This document shows, one piece after another, positions 22,261-32,065 of a stretch of 64,000 bases of DNA. Source of the DNA: Cinclus cinclus. Its lineage: Eukaryota; Chordata; Aves; Passeriformes; Cinclidae. The notes beneath the pieces were generated by a model. That model searched no databases. It was given only the letters and a program-made list of their open reading frames with translations, and was not told the DNA's origin. Within the stretch, counting starts at the first letter, position 1; every line of letters starts with the position of its first letter. The translations under genes and the position numbers were made by a program. The stretch lies in contig NC_085059.1 of the NCBI RefSeq assembly GCF_963662255.1, positions 10,821,234 to 10,885,233 on the forward strand. Direction: 5' to 3'.

Positions 22261-25200
22261 GTTTGTTCCTCACTCCTGTGCCCAGCGCAGCGGGTCCTGT
22301 GTGAGATTAGAAAGCGGTTTCTTGTTATCTATGTCCATCACCGCTTGGAGAAAACAGACTGCTGTTCTAGAAACAGGAGTGTTCCTTCTATTTTAGCTGT
22401 TAGTTAGCAATAAGAAGGATTTTTCCTTCTGTAAACCGCCTGCCCTCCATTTAATCGAGTTGGAAGGGAGCACTGAGAAATGACAAGACAAAAACTTTGA
22501 TTACCTTTGAGAGAATATTTCAGGAATTGCTTGAAGTCGGTACTCAAAAGGAGCAGCCTTGTTTGCTGAACACTGCAACGGATACCAAACGAAGAATTTG
22601 AGACCTGTTAAGAAAAAAATGCAGTTCAAGGAAAGGGATGGGAATCAAGTGAAGGCTGACAGAGTATGGGGAAGACCAGTGTGGGATGTCTTGATCTTGG
22701 GCCGATCTTGGTCACTTAAAAGTAAAGCTTTGCTGTTAGAGGGTACAGCAAACATTTGTTACTGCCTTGTTCCTGGTCTGCTGGCTCCTGCTCTTGGATG
22801 TGTTTAGTGCTTCTGTGCACAGGACCGGGTGCAACCAGCTGCCTGGAGGTCTTCCATATGCTTGAAAAAGAGAAGGAAAAGGATGAGTCCTGTCCGTATA
22901 TCATCCTGTCCTGAATTCCCAAGAAGCTTTAGCCGAAGGGCTCTCTCTCACCCTGGGGAAATGTAGTGACTCAGACCCAGGTTTTAGTGTGGGGATGGAC
23001 ATTCCTTTGTGGTCATAAAAGTGTAACTCTAGAAAGTTTGACAGTTTCTAGCTCTTGGATAATGAAAGCAAAGCACAAAGCTAAATTACTTACAAAATTG
23101 GTTTAGGATAAGAAAATATGTCTCTGAAATTTGCTGGTTGCTGATTAATTGTGTTGTTAGTGCCATTTGGGATAATATACAGTGAGGACTAGTTTATGTA
23201 GAAATCCTTGATGCTCCTAATAAACTCCATTTAAAACTGATTTGTACTAAAACTACTTTGAATCAAGGTAAAGTTGCTTCCAAGGTGGTGGTTTTTTTTT
23301 TTTCCTTTTAATCCACAGGTTTCTAAAACACAAGAAGTATTTTTTTAAGTCTGCTTTTCATTTTGTCTTGATATACTGCTGAAAAAATCAAATTCAGATT
23401 TTATGTTGTTTGTCATAATAGGGTCAAAAACTGTTGAAGGTGGGAACAGCTAAAGGTTCCCTATTAGAAATAATAATCTAAATTCTAATGTTGAAATTAT
23501 CATTACTGAACTAAATGTTTATTCTATAGGCCTGAATAAAAAGTTCAGTGGGAAAAACCTACCAAAGATTAAAGAAAATGTTGAATATACTGAAGAGAGC
23601 TCTTCATGCAACCAAAGGTCAGCTAGAACTCATTCAAACACACCACTGTTACGACTTGCTAGTAAATTATATTGTTTTTCCTTGTGAGATGGCTCTTGGA
23701 GCAATGCAGTCTGAATTATCAGTGCACTGATGTTTGTTGTATTATTTATTGACATCCCATAATGACATTTTGGAGTTGCTGCTTTTGTCTAAAACAGTGT
23801 AGCTGTGGTTGAACTTGGTTCTGTTCTTCAACTGCAGTAATCAAGCGACTGTCAGAGAAACAACAGACTTCAACATAAAAGAAGAGGAACCAGAAGAAAG
23901 CTGTGTATCACTGAAGGTGAGAATGCCGTCTTGCTTTTTATCTACTAGTGATGGAGGATAAATCAGAGAAATGTCACACATTAAATTTTTTTCCTATTAA
24001 GGTAAAATTTCCTATGAGTTGTGTCTGTGTGTGCCCAGATGCTTTTCAGGCTGAACTTGGTCCTGTATTTTGGATTACATTTTCTGTATCTTTGGCCAGC
24101 ATAAAAGCTGTTGGAGCTGCTGGTAGCATGAATAAACATCAATACTAATTATCCTGGATGAGGCAGAGGTGTAGGAATTGTGATGTGTGGAAGAGATCTC
24201 AGTAGATTGTGATTCCAGAGAATTGCTCACTTCTAGGTGAGGCACAGACCTTTGATAGGTCACTGATGCTCTTTTTTGTGTTGTTAAAACTGGTAAAAAG
24301 TGATTGGAGGTGGTGGTGCAGAAGTGTTACAGGACAGTTAATACTGCAGTGGCAAGAGAATAGTGAACCAGGTGTGTTTGAACTGAAATCTACAGCAAAG
24401 GGCACAGATGGTACTGGTATAAAACTATTTTTCTTTAAGATATTATCTCTTCTTTAGAGCCTACCAATTATTTGCATTTTCTACAAAATGCCTAGTTTTG
24501 TAGAATCTACTGCCTACACATCATAGATGTTTTTATTTACAGAAATGGTGAAGGATTCTGCAAGTGTGGACTGGGTGTCTGAAAAAAGATAAAAGACAGT
24601 GAAGTTCATTACTTCACCTCTGTTGTGTGTAAGTTCAGTCTCATCCAGCAACGATTGCAGGATCAACTGATGGGATATTTGTCATGAATTTTAGAGCTGT
24701 AAGATTGTAGATTTGTTAATGTGCATGAAAAATCCTGATACAAATTACACTGTGAATAGCAGGCTTAAATGGTGAAGTACTAGACAGTGAGTTTTCTCAG
24801 CATCTCTTAATGTTGGATGATATTTAAATGCCTTTCTTTGTCTACATTCAGTTTTCTCAGGTTGTTTCTACTGGTCTTTTAATTTTAGGAATCCAAAATA
24901 ATCAACTTTGAAAATAAAGAAAGTTTGAAAAATGCTGAAGTGACTTCAAGTGAGTACAATGGCGATACATTATATTATTAAATATATTTTATACCAATAT
25001 TAAACTAAATGTAAAATTCACGATACAATTTTATTTCGATAAAAGTACTGGTCTTTTACTGTGTTGTTCTTATACTGGTTCTGACTGTGTGATATTAGAA
25101 AGAGAAGATTTTGATACCACTGGCTGGACTTCTGCCTCTTACTGCAGCCTGTGAGTATGCTCACATGAAGTGGTTGTAGGCAGCACAGACAGACCCGCAG

Positions 25201-28200
25201 CACCTGAGACAGCTTATTGGATACCACATGATCCTGGTTTTATCACTGACAGAACTAGTTGTGGACATGAGTTCTTCAGTTTACTCAAACCTGCATTTCT
25301 AAAAGCATGTGACCTATTTAAGAATTACCCTACTAGAGGCTAAGTTCTTCAGGTTTGTCTTGTGTGCCTCGGGCAAAGAAGGTATCTTCTCTTGGCTTAT
25401 GGTAGTGTATGGAAGTAAACAAAGGATGCCCTTTGTTTGCTTCTTTAACTGTATTATGACTCATTATAAGATACTGACATGACAATATTTAGCTCATTAC
25501 AGGAATGAAACTCAGATAAGGAAATCCTGATGGTTTGTACAAGATGATAGATTTTTTTTTTAAGCCACATTTTTTGTCTCCTTCTCTAGGTACAGAAATT
25601 ACTCTTCCCACAGGTGTTTCCACCTTTCTCATAGAGTGTTTAGATGAAGATTCAGCTGCAGATTATAGCACTGCTAGGGACAGCCTGAAGACTTACTCAT
25701 CCCCTGAAACATTCAGAGATGATGATTTGGGTGAGAACTTCTGGGTGACTTTTTTCAGTTTTGTTTGATATAGAAAATGTGGGGAGACTGTCTACAATAG
25801 AACGACTAGTGGTCTCCCATGGTGTGACTCACTGGGTCACATCCTTGCTATAAACCCGTGCTTAACATGGAATCTGTGTCTCTGTCCTCTAATCTGGTGT
25901 GAATCAGTTCCTTGTGTAATTTGAATCCTACTTTAAACCTAAAGTATTCACTGTTGACACAAGCTGTTTATTGGAAATGACTCACAAATGTGTGTTCAGT
26001 CAAATTTCTTTCAAATTTTTCTGCAGCTGTTTGAGCCAATACAGTGCTTTAATTTTGCTTTTTAGTTCCTGTCCTGCAAATGTGATTGCTTTCAGTTTGA
26101 TCACAAATTTAATAACTCAATTCATTTCTGCATACTAAGTCTGCACTTACATTTTTTTCTGTCCAGAAAGATCCAATTTTTACTCTGTGGACCTTGGCAA
26201 GTACAAGAACTCTACTCTCTTGGACTCCAGCAAAGCAGTGGCCATAGATAAGATACCACAGATCTCAAATCTTTCAGCAATATCAGGTACTTCTTTTCTG
26301 CAATACTTCAGGATATAAACATAAGCAAATTTCACTTTGGTATTAGGAACCTGTATAAAATATGTAATGATCATTTTATGCAAGGTCTGTCTGCATAAAG
26401 GAGAACAGCTCCCTGCTAGTGGTCTGTGTTTGCTTCTAATATTATGCTTTACAAGTTAGTTTGCACTAAAAAATTGTCTGGTCTAAGATGGCATATCTTT
26501 TCCATTTAAAGTTTAGTTTTCATGTTTTGTTTTTTTTTTTTAGAACCTGTACCTGAGGATTTTCCAGACCGATGCATTAGAAGGTAATTGCTACAGCAGA
26601 CTCTTTGATTCGCCTAAATGTTCAGACTCTTCTCTTTTGAGAGATACTTAAAGGAAAGGCCAGTACAAATAAGCCTCTGCTCCTGCAAGCATTTCTGTGA
26701 AGTTTCAGCTACCTCACTAACTTTGAAATTGGTGGAATTTGAAATTTGTCAGGAAAGAGTTTGCCTTATAGACTTCTAGTTTGGTCTTGCAGCTGTAAGG
26801 AAGTCAGTGTAAGAGAACTCGATTGAGAATTTTATGGAAGAAGATGACATTTATTTGCAAAATCCCTAATTCAGTTGCTTTTATGCAATTGCACTAATTC
26901 TGTCTGATTTCATTCACTCACAGCAAGAGGGCTGTGCTCAGGTGGTCTGGCCAGGCTTGTCTGTGCAGTAGAGTGTGAAGGGTACCTGTTGTCAAGTCTT
27001 CATTAAGCCTGACATTCTGTGCTTGCCCAGGGAAAAGTCAGTTTTTGGGCAGGTCTTTTATGTTCTTTAGGAATCATCAGCTTACATGGAGAGCTCCTTT
27101 GCCTTGGAATCCTGCTGACTGTATAAGATAATCTTGGGCCAGGTTACTGTCTGTTAACAGTGTTTCCTTACTCGCAGTGCATCTGCCAGGAAGCAGAATG
27201 GTGAGTGTGTGTTTGTGTGTGTGTGTGCGTGCGTGCTGTGCTGGCACCCTGTTGACACCCTCCTGTAGTTGGGTGCTGAGTTTTCTCTGTGGTGAGGTTT
27301 TATCATAGAGAAGGGTCTTCTATACTTGGCCTTATCACAGAGCTGCCTTCAGGTCCTGACATAAAAAGCTGAGGAACATGAGTGTTTTTCTAGAAACAGC
27401 ATAATTTCTTTTAACCTTTGTGCTTCTCTTTCCAGTCTTATATGCAGATATCTTAATTCATAACATATCAATCTTAGTGTTACAGATCTCTACACAATTA
27501 ATTCTGAATTTTCTTGTGAACCTAATTTCTCCTGCATCCTCCTTAAATGTGTTCTGTTGTATTCTGTAGAATAGTGAAGTGCTAAGTATTTAGTGAGTCT
27601 TCTGTGGGTGGTAAATCACAACAATCCTCAGGATAAGATGTGACTTGATAAACTATCAAATAACTGTAAAGGGCGATTAAGCAACTCTGTAACAATATTT
27701 TTTAAAATAAGATTTATCCCTTTTCACTCAACTTATATTTTCTTAGGATTTTCTTATTCATAAGTTGGTTTTTTTTAATGTTAACATTCATTCTGAATAG
27801 TTGTTCTTTTCTCCTTTTCTAGAAAGAGACGATCAAATTGCTATTACAGTTCTTCAGCATTAAGCATTTCAACTACACTGGCAGGTAAAATATGAAGCAG
27901 TTATACTAGCTGTGAGAACTACCAAACTTAAATGATTGCACAGTATCTAAACCAGGCTTCTACTGTGTTATTCGTCTCCAGCACAGACTAAACTCATTTG
28001 TGTCTAGAAGGGAAAGTAAATTGAAAAATCATACCAGCAAATAAGACTTGGTTCTAATTAATGTGTTAGGAGAAGAAAAAGAAAACAAAAAAACAACCAA
28101 CCAACTAAAGTCTCAGTCCTGCATTTTTCCATTTAATCACACATGATGCTAGTTAAAATTGACCTTACCCAGGAACACTGTGTCATGCTCTTAAGTAATA

Positions 28201-31200
28201 CTTGAGTTTATTTCATATCAGCTTCACAAATACATTGAGTCCCTGATGTAACTACAGTTTGGATTTGTGACTGATAAAATTTTGTCTGTGGCCCAGGTAC
28301 CACGTAATTTCCCCCTGTTTAATTTGGAGTGTAATGGCAGCAGAAGTTGCCATTAGTAGAGACTGCTGTGATTACACAGGTCTCTGGTCCCACAGTATTT
28401 ACTCAGCTGTAAATAGCCAGATGAACGTAAGATTAATAAGAAACCTTGTTTATAGAATGGGAGAGGAGTAAAGCAGTCCTGATGGTGGGGATAAAGAGAC
28501 TAGGATTATACTGGGGGGAAGAACTGTGTTTACGTGGGTGGCTTTGGAATTACTCCTCTTTGAAAACCATCCTGCAGAACATGGGGTGGAGAGTAGCTGT
28601 TGTCTTTGTCTAAAAGTTAATTAATGTGTTGGAAATCTGTCACAGGAAAAAAAGTCCGTAAAATAACAGCTGCAAGAGAGAGAACGCCTGACCTAAAAAG
28701 TTGTGTGCGCTGTTCTTCACCGTTAGGGCCGGAAAGCAAGGTGAAAGTTCCTAAATAAATCAGCAAGGTTGTATCACAAATTATTTAATCCTTGTACGGG
28801 TGGAGAACTCCACCTAGAGGAATAGTAGCTCCTGCTATATTTGTAAAGTGTTGTTTGCAGCCCGGGCAGAGTGAAGATGTAGCTTGCCTCTCCCTCTCGA
28901 TAGAGCAATAATCATGGATGTCCCCAAGCTCACTGTTTTTCACACTGGCTGTTAGTGGTACTGAAATGGGTTGTGTGGAGCTTGACTATGACAGGGGGAC
29001 TCTTTTGAGTGCTTACCAGGCTATAGAGATTCACTTTGTAACACACAATGTAATTGTTTTGCTGTTTAGCGTGATAGTCAAACAGCTAAAGCCAAAAGGT
29101 TGAAGAAAAAAGAAAGCAGTTTCAATCCCTTAGAAGGAGGTTCATCATCCTTTAGGCAGCTTGATGCCCCGGAAGACTCCTCAGCCAGATCAGAGGGGTT
29201 GACAGCAGAAGTTCTGCCAGCCAAACCGACAGAGGCTGTGGTGGTGAGTATTCCCATTGTGCCCCCACTGATTAGCACTGGCATGGAATGGAAGTTGTGA
29301 ATCCTGACTGAAGTTACAATTAAATAGGAGAAGTGACAGGAAGCGCCACATCTGAAATGTCTATGCTGTGGTAAACTAATTGTTTGTCTTAATTTTGGAG
29401 AGCATAAGACCAAATAAAGCCCAGAATGGCAGGAATTCAGTACTTAAATCTGAAGAATTGGTAGTAATTCTAAATGGAGTTCTTAAGGTATTGCATACTA
29501 GGAGAATACTGTAAGAGTAATAATAAACAACAAAGACTTTGAAATTGATACTGAGTTCTTCTCTGTTTTTGTTTAGCAAATTACTTCCACCATGCTAATC
29601 ATGGAGGCAAATAAAGTCCTAAAAAATCTTGGTAATGCTCAGCCTGTAGAGTTAGATGTGTATCTATGTGGTTTTTCTTTTTTTTTTTTAATTATTAAAA
29701 CCAAAGGCATTATTCTTTGTAGGACATTCAATTTCTGCCTATATATTGCACAACTGGGCAATAAATTCTGGGCAATTAAGAAAACCCAAACAACCCAATC
29801 TAGGAATTTGTTTTGTATTTTTACAAATGTAATGTAAAACCAGCAATATGTATCAGCAATGTATCCTTACACTGTATAACCAGCAATGTATCCTTGCACA
29901 AACTCATTGATTCAAAATTGATATTTAAATGCCAGTTTGAATTCTTTGGCAGTACAGGTAGTACAGCACTGCCACTTGTCTCTTCACACTTGAGGTAGTG
30001 CATACTAGATTAATAAATAGAGAACATCAGGGTCTTGTTGAATCCCTAAACTTTATTTAAGCAATAGAATATCTTTTGCATGAGCCAACAAGCATTAGCC
30101 AATCTGTATTGTTGCTTGTTATTTAATTGGACAGTTATTCCTGTATGTTTTCTGTCTTGATGGAGCTGTAGCTTAGCTTGTCTCTGGTGAGTAAAGCCTT
30201 ACCTGGAGAATACTTGTTCCTGAATACCACAGGTCCATTTGTAAATTCAAAAGAAATTGTTCCTGCATCTCTGAGATCAGAAAAAGAAATTATTCCTCAA
30301 AGTCCAGAAGAAAAGAATATTCTAAAGGTTCTGATTTTATTGCACTTCTTAAATCCATTCTTTTCATGCTAATTTCTACTGTACTGTATATTTAATCCTT
30401 ACAGTATCAAAACTGCTAAAGAATGTTTAAAGCTTTGAAGCTTTCTGTCACCCTTTCCAATAGCATGTTGAGTGTACTCAAGTAGTGTTAAATGTTGTCT
30501 AGTGACATGCCTTGAATTCTGCATGAAATCTCTAATTTCTCTAGAAGAAAGCTAAAAGAACATTTCTTCGGTGGGAATAGTTGTGTGAATGAAATATCAT
30601 TATCTTTTCAGCCTCTGTGTGACAGACAGGAGATCTGCTCCATTGTTAGAATGTCACCAGGCCAGAGGCCTTCCCGGCTCCAGCAAGTTCCAGTTAACTG
30701 GAAAGAGTTCAGCCTTCCCAAAGGAGTGCCTGAAGGTAAAGGAGTATAGACTTGGTTCACTGTGCATATGCTAACTGGTTAGTTGAGTGTTTAAAAGTTT
30801 CTGGGCTTTTTAAAAAATATGAATATTTGGAAAAATCACAAGGCTAAAAAGAGTGAAACATGCAGAAAACTTCAATTCTCTGGCTTAATAGTGTTCTTGT
30901 GCAACTTTATTAAAATTGCACTAACATTTTCTCCTACGAGGATCTTTTAGCATAGGAATTAATAGTCATAGGCTACTTCCAAATTATTATAAGGGCTTAC
31001 TGTTATTCTGTGCTTTATTTCTAGGGTGAGTAAGCCTGAGTTGAACTTCGGTATTCAACACCACTCTTCCACCAAAGTAGTTCAAGTTATCAGTAATGCT
31101 TTTTTTAAAAAATTATCAGTTTCTCATACGGTTTCTGTTATTTTCTCCTGAAACCCTTAACATAGGGAAAGCTCCTTTCTTCACTTCCCAGGTTTTTGTT

Positions 31201-32065
31201 AAACAAAAATGAGACAAAAATGAACAAAACTGTCTCATCACTTAACACAGGTAAAAGCCCCTCCTTTTCCCGTCTCTCAAGAAGTTTCTTGGTGTACCAC
31301 TGGATGGCACATGTCTTCCAAACTTTAAAGTGGCTCTTCCCCAAGTTTCCTGCAAGCTGTGTGTCATTTATTCTGTTTAATTCAATACAGAGATACTGCA
31401 AAAATGTGGCAGCTTTCAAAAATACTCAGTACACAAAAATTTTCATTTGTGGTCTCTTAGGTCCAAATGTCTTTCTACTTTATTACTGGTTATTTGCAGC
31501 ATCTAGAATACAGGGAAGTGCTTGTGAGTGTGTGTATATATTAATGACACTCATCCAATGCTAATGTACAGATCAAAGAACTGGGATGGTAGGTCATGCA
31601 CCCAGGCAGATTGTGGTAATATAGGGCACAGGTTGTACTTGGTGGGCAAGTGATTCAGAAATCAACAAGTAGTGTTGTCAGAACAAAAGTTTGGTTTTCT
31701 TACTCCTTTTCTAGAGGGTCCTGGTATCAGGAATTAGACCCCACTGTAGTGGAGGGTTTATACTGGATATTTTATTCTCTGCTCAAGGAATCTTTCAGAT
31801 GATGGTGGTTTTCATTAGGAACGTACATATGCTCAAAACTATTGTTCTCTCCTCACTGGCAAGTGAGACCTGTAAGATCTAGATAATTCCAGACAAATGC
31901 TGGTTTTGAATATATCTAGTGAACATCTGAACAGCTGATCAGATCATTGAACTTTCTCTTACATGTGAGAATGTATCACTTTACTAATAATGATTTATCA
32001 CTTTTTTTTTTCACACAGATATTATTACAAGTACCAAAAAGTGGATCTGCTGTAAACAGAAATGA
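21873..32065 (+). CDS. MEIKIN: MEIKIN, meiosis-specific kinetochore protein (13-exon model)
   Basis: In mammals MEIKIN binds CENP-C and Polo-like kinase 1 at meiosis I kinetochores, enforcing mono-orientation and protecting centromeric cohesin. I assign it here from position (between ACSL6 and FNIP1 on the same strand, as in mammals) and from a chain of 13 short exons with GT-AG sites whose phases all agree, giving 485 codons. An internal ATG at 22197 would give 377 residues, close to the human length. The protein is Ser/Glu/Lys-rich and of low complexity, with basic patches (KAPRKKRR near residue 30; AKRLKKK in exon 9), an SSP polo-box-type motif at 242-244, and a more conserved-looking C-terminus (ICSIVRMSPGQRPSRLQQVP). 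The first-exon donor, the start codon and the last exon are the least certain parts. I did not align it to any database. Confidence 0.8.
22261..23529 (+). other. MEIKIN intron 1
   Basis: A 1.3-kb intron leaving the CpG island. No repeat was recognised. Confidence 0.65.
23530..23617 (+). CDS. MEIKIN: MEIKIN exon 2
   Basis: Acceptor TTCTATAG, donor AAAG|GTCAGC; 88 nt, phase 1 in and phase 2 out. It encodes LNKKFSGKNLPKIKEN and VEYTEESSSCNQ. Confidence 0.75.
23838..23916 (+). CDS. MEIKIN: MEIKIN exon 3
   Basis: Acceptor AACTGCAG, donor AAG|GTGAGA; 79 nt, phase 2 in and phase 0 out. It encodes NQATVRETTDFNIKEEEP and EESCVSLK, an acidic segment. Confidence 0.78.
23917..24888 (+). other. MEIKIN intron 3
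   Basis: A 1-kb intron with nothing recognised beyond splice signals. Confidence 0.7.
24889..24949 (+). CDS. MEIKIN: MEIKIN exon 4
   Basis: Acceptor TTTTAATTTTAG, donor TCAA|GTGAGT; 61 nt, phase 0 in and phase 1 out. It encodes ESKIINFENKESLKNAEVTS. Confidence 0.77.
24950..25589 (+). other. MEIKIN intron 4
   Basis: A 0.64-kb intron with no recognised element. Confidence 0.7.
25590..25730 (+). CDS. MEIKIN: MEIKIN exon 5 (SSP / ExxR motifs)
   Basis: Acceptor CTTCTCTAG, donor TTGG|GTGAGA; 141 nt, phase 1 in and out. It encodes TEITLPTGVSTFLIECLDED through the motif TYSSPETFRDDDL. SSP fits the polo-box docking consensus S-[S/T]-P, and ETFR fits the separase ExxR consensus. No other SSP/STP occurs in the model. 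Confidence 0.8.
25731..26166 (+). other. MEIKIN intron 5
   Basis: A 0.44-kb intron with no recognised element. Confidence 0.7.
26167..26286 (+). CDS. MEIKIN: MEIKIN exon 6
   Basis: Acceptor TTCTGTCCAG, donor TCAG|GTACTT; 120 nt, phase 1 in and out. It encodes RSNFYSVDLGKYKNSTLLDS through QISNLSAIS. Confidence 0.78.
26544..26583 (+). CDS. MEIKIN: MEIKIN exon 7
   Basis: A T-rich acceptor ending TTTAG and donor AAG|GTAATT; 40 nt, phase 1 in and phase 2 out. It encodes EPVPEDFPDRCIR. Confidence 0.77.
26584..27822 (+). other. MEIKIN intron 7
   Basis: A 1.2-kb intron with a (TG)n-rich stretch at 27201-27240. Directly before the stretch lies a 23-nt segment with good splice borders that would break the frame if included. 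Confidence 0.65.
27201..27240. repeat. (GT)n microsatellite
   Basis: An imperfect GT/GC dinucleotide repeat of about 40 bp, with GTTT and GCGT interruptions, in MEIKIN intron 7. Confidence 0.85.
27823..27884 (+). CDS. MEIKIN: MEIKIN exon 8
   Basis: Acceptor CTCCTTTTCTAG, donor GCAG|GTAAAA; 62 nt, phase 2 in and phase 1 out. It encodes KRRSNCYYSSSALSISTTLA, a Ser-rich segment after a basic patch. Confidence 0.78.
27885..29085 (+). other. MEIKIN intron 8
   Basis: A 1.2-kb intron ending in three closely spaced AG dinucleotides. It has an A-rich patch at about 28078-28108. Confidence 0.65.
29086..29243 (+). CDS. MEIKIN: MEIKIN exon 9 (basic patch)
   Basis: The third of three stacked AGs is chosen because the two upstream AGs (29068, 29076) each bring in an in-frame stop. 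Donor GTG|GTGAGT; 158 nt, phase 1 in and phase 0 out. It encodes AKAKRLKKKESSFNPLEGG through VLPAKPTEAVV. KRLKKK is a plausible nuclear localisation signal. Confidence 0.75.
29577..29631 (+). CDS. MEIKIN: MEIKIN exon 10
   Basis: Acceptor TTTTTGTTTAG, donor TTG|GTAATG; 55 nt, phase 0 in and phase 1 out. It encodes QITSTMLIMEANKVLKNL, probably helical. Confidence 0.76.
29632..30232 (+). other. MEIKIN intron 10
   Basis: A 0.6-kb AT-rich intron with a 27-bp unit repeated in tandem at about 29854-29900. Confidence 0.65.
30233..30327 (+). CDS. MEIKIN: MEIKIN exon 11
   Basis: Acceptor ATACCACAG, donor AAAG|GTTCTG; 95 nt, phase 1 in and phase 0 out. It encodes PFVNSKEIVPASLRSEKEII then PQSPEEKNILK. 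Confidence 0.76.
30612..30735 (+). CDS. MEIKIN: MEIKIN exon 12 (conserved-looking C-terminal region)
   Basis: Acceptor ATCTTTTCAG, donor GAAG|GTAAAG; 124 nt, phase 0 in and phase 1 out. It encodes PLCDRQEICSIVRMSPGQRP, then SRLQQVPVNWKEFSLPKG. In mammals the C-terminal part of MEIKIN contacts CENP-C. By position this exon is part of that region. Confidence 0.8.
30736..32018 (+). other. MEIKIN last intron
   Basis: A 1.3-kb AT-rich intron with no recognised repeat. Confidence 0.6.
32019..32065 (+). CDS. MEIKIN: MEIKIN terminal coding exon 13
   Basis: A strong acceptor (a run of 11 T, then CACACAG) in phase 1. It encodes DIITSTKKWICCKQK and then TGA at 32063-32065. A second strong acceptor follows at 32086-32087 and would give a different short tail, so the true C-terminus needs transcript support. 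Confidence 0.65.
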
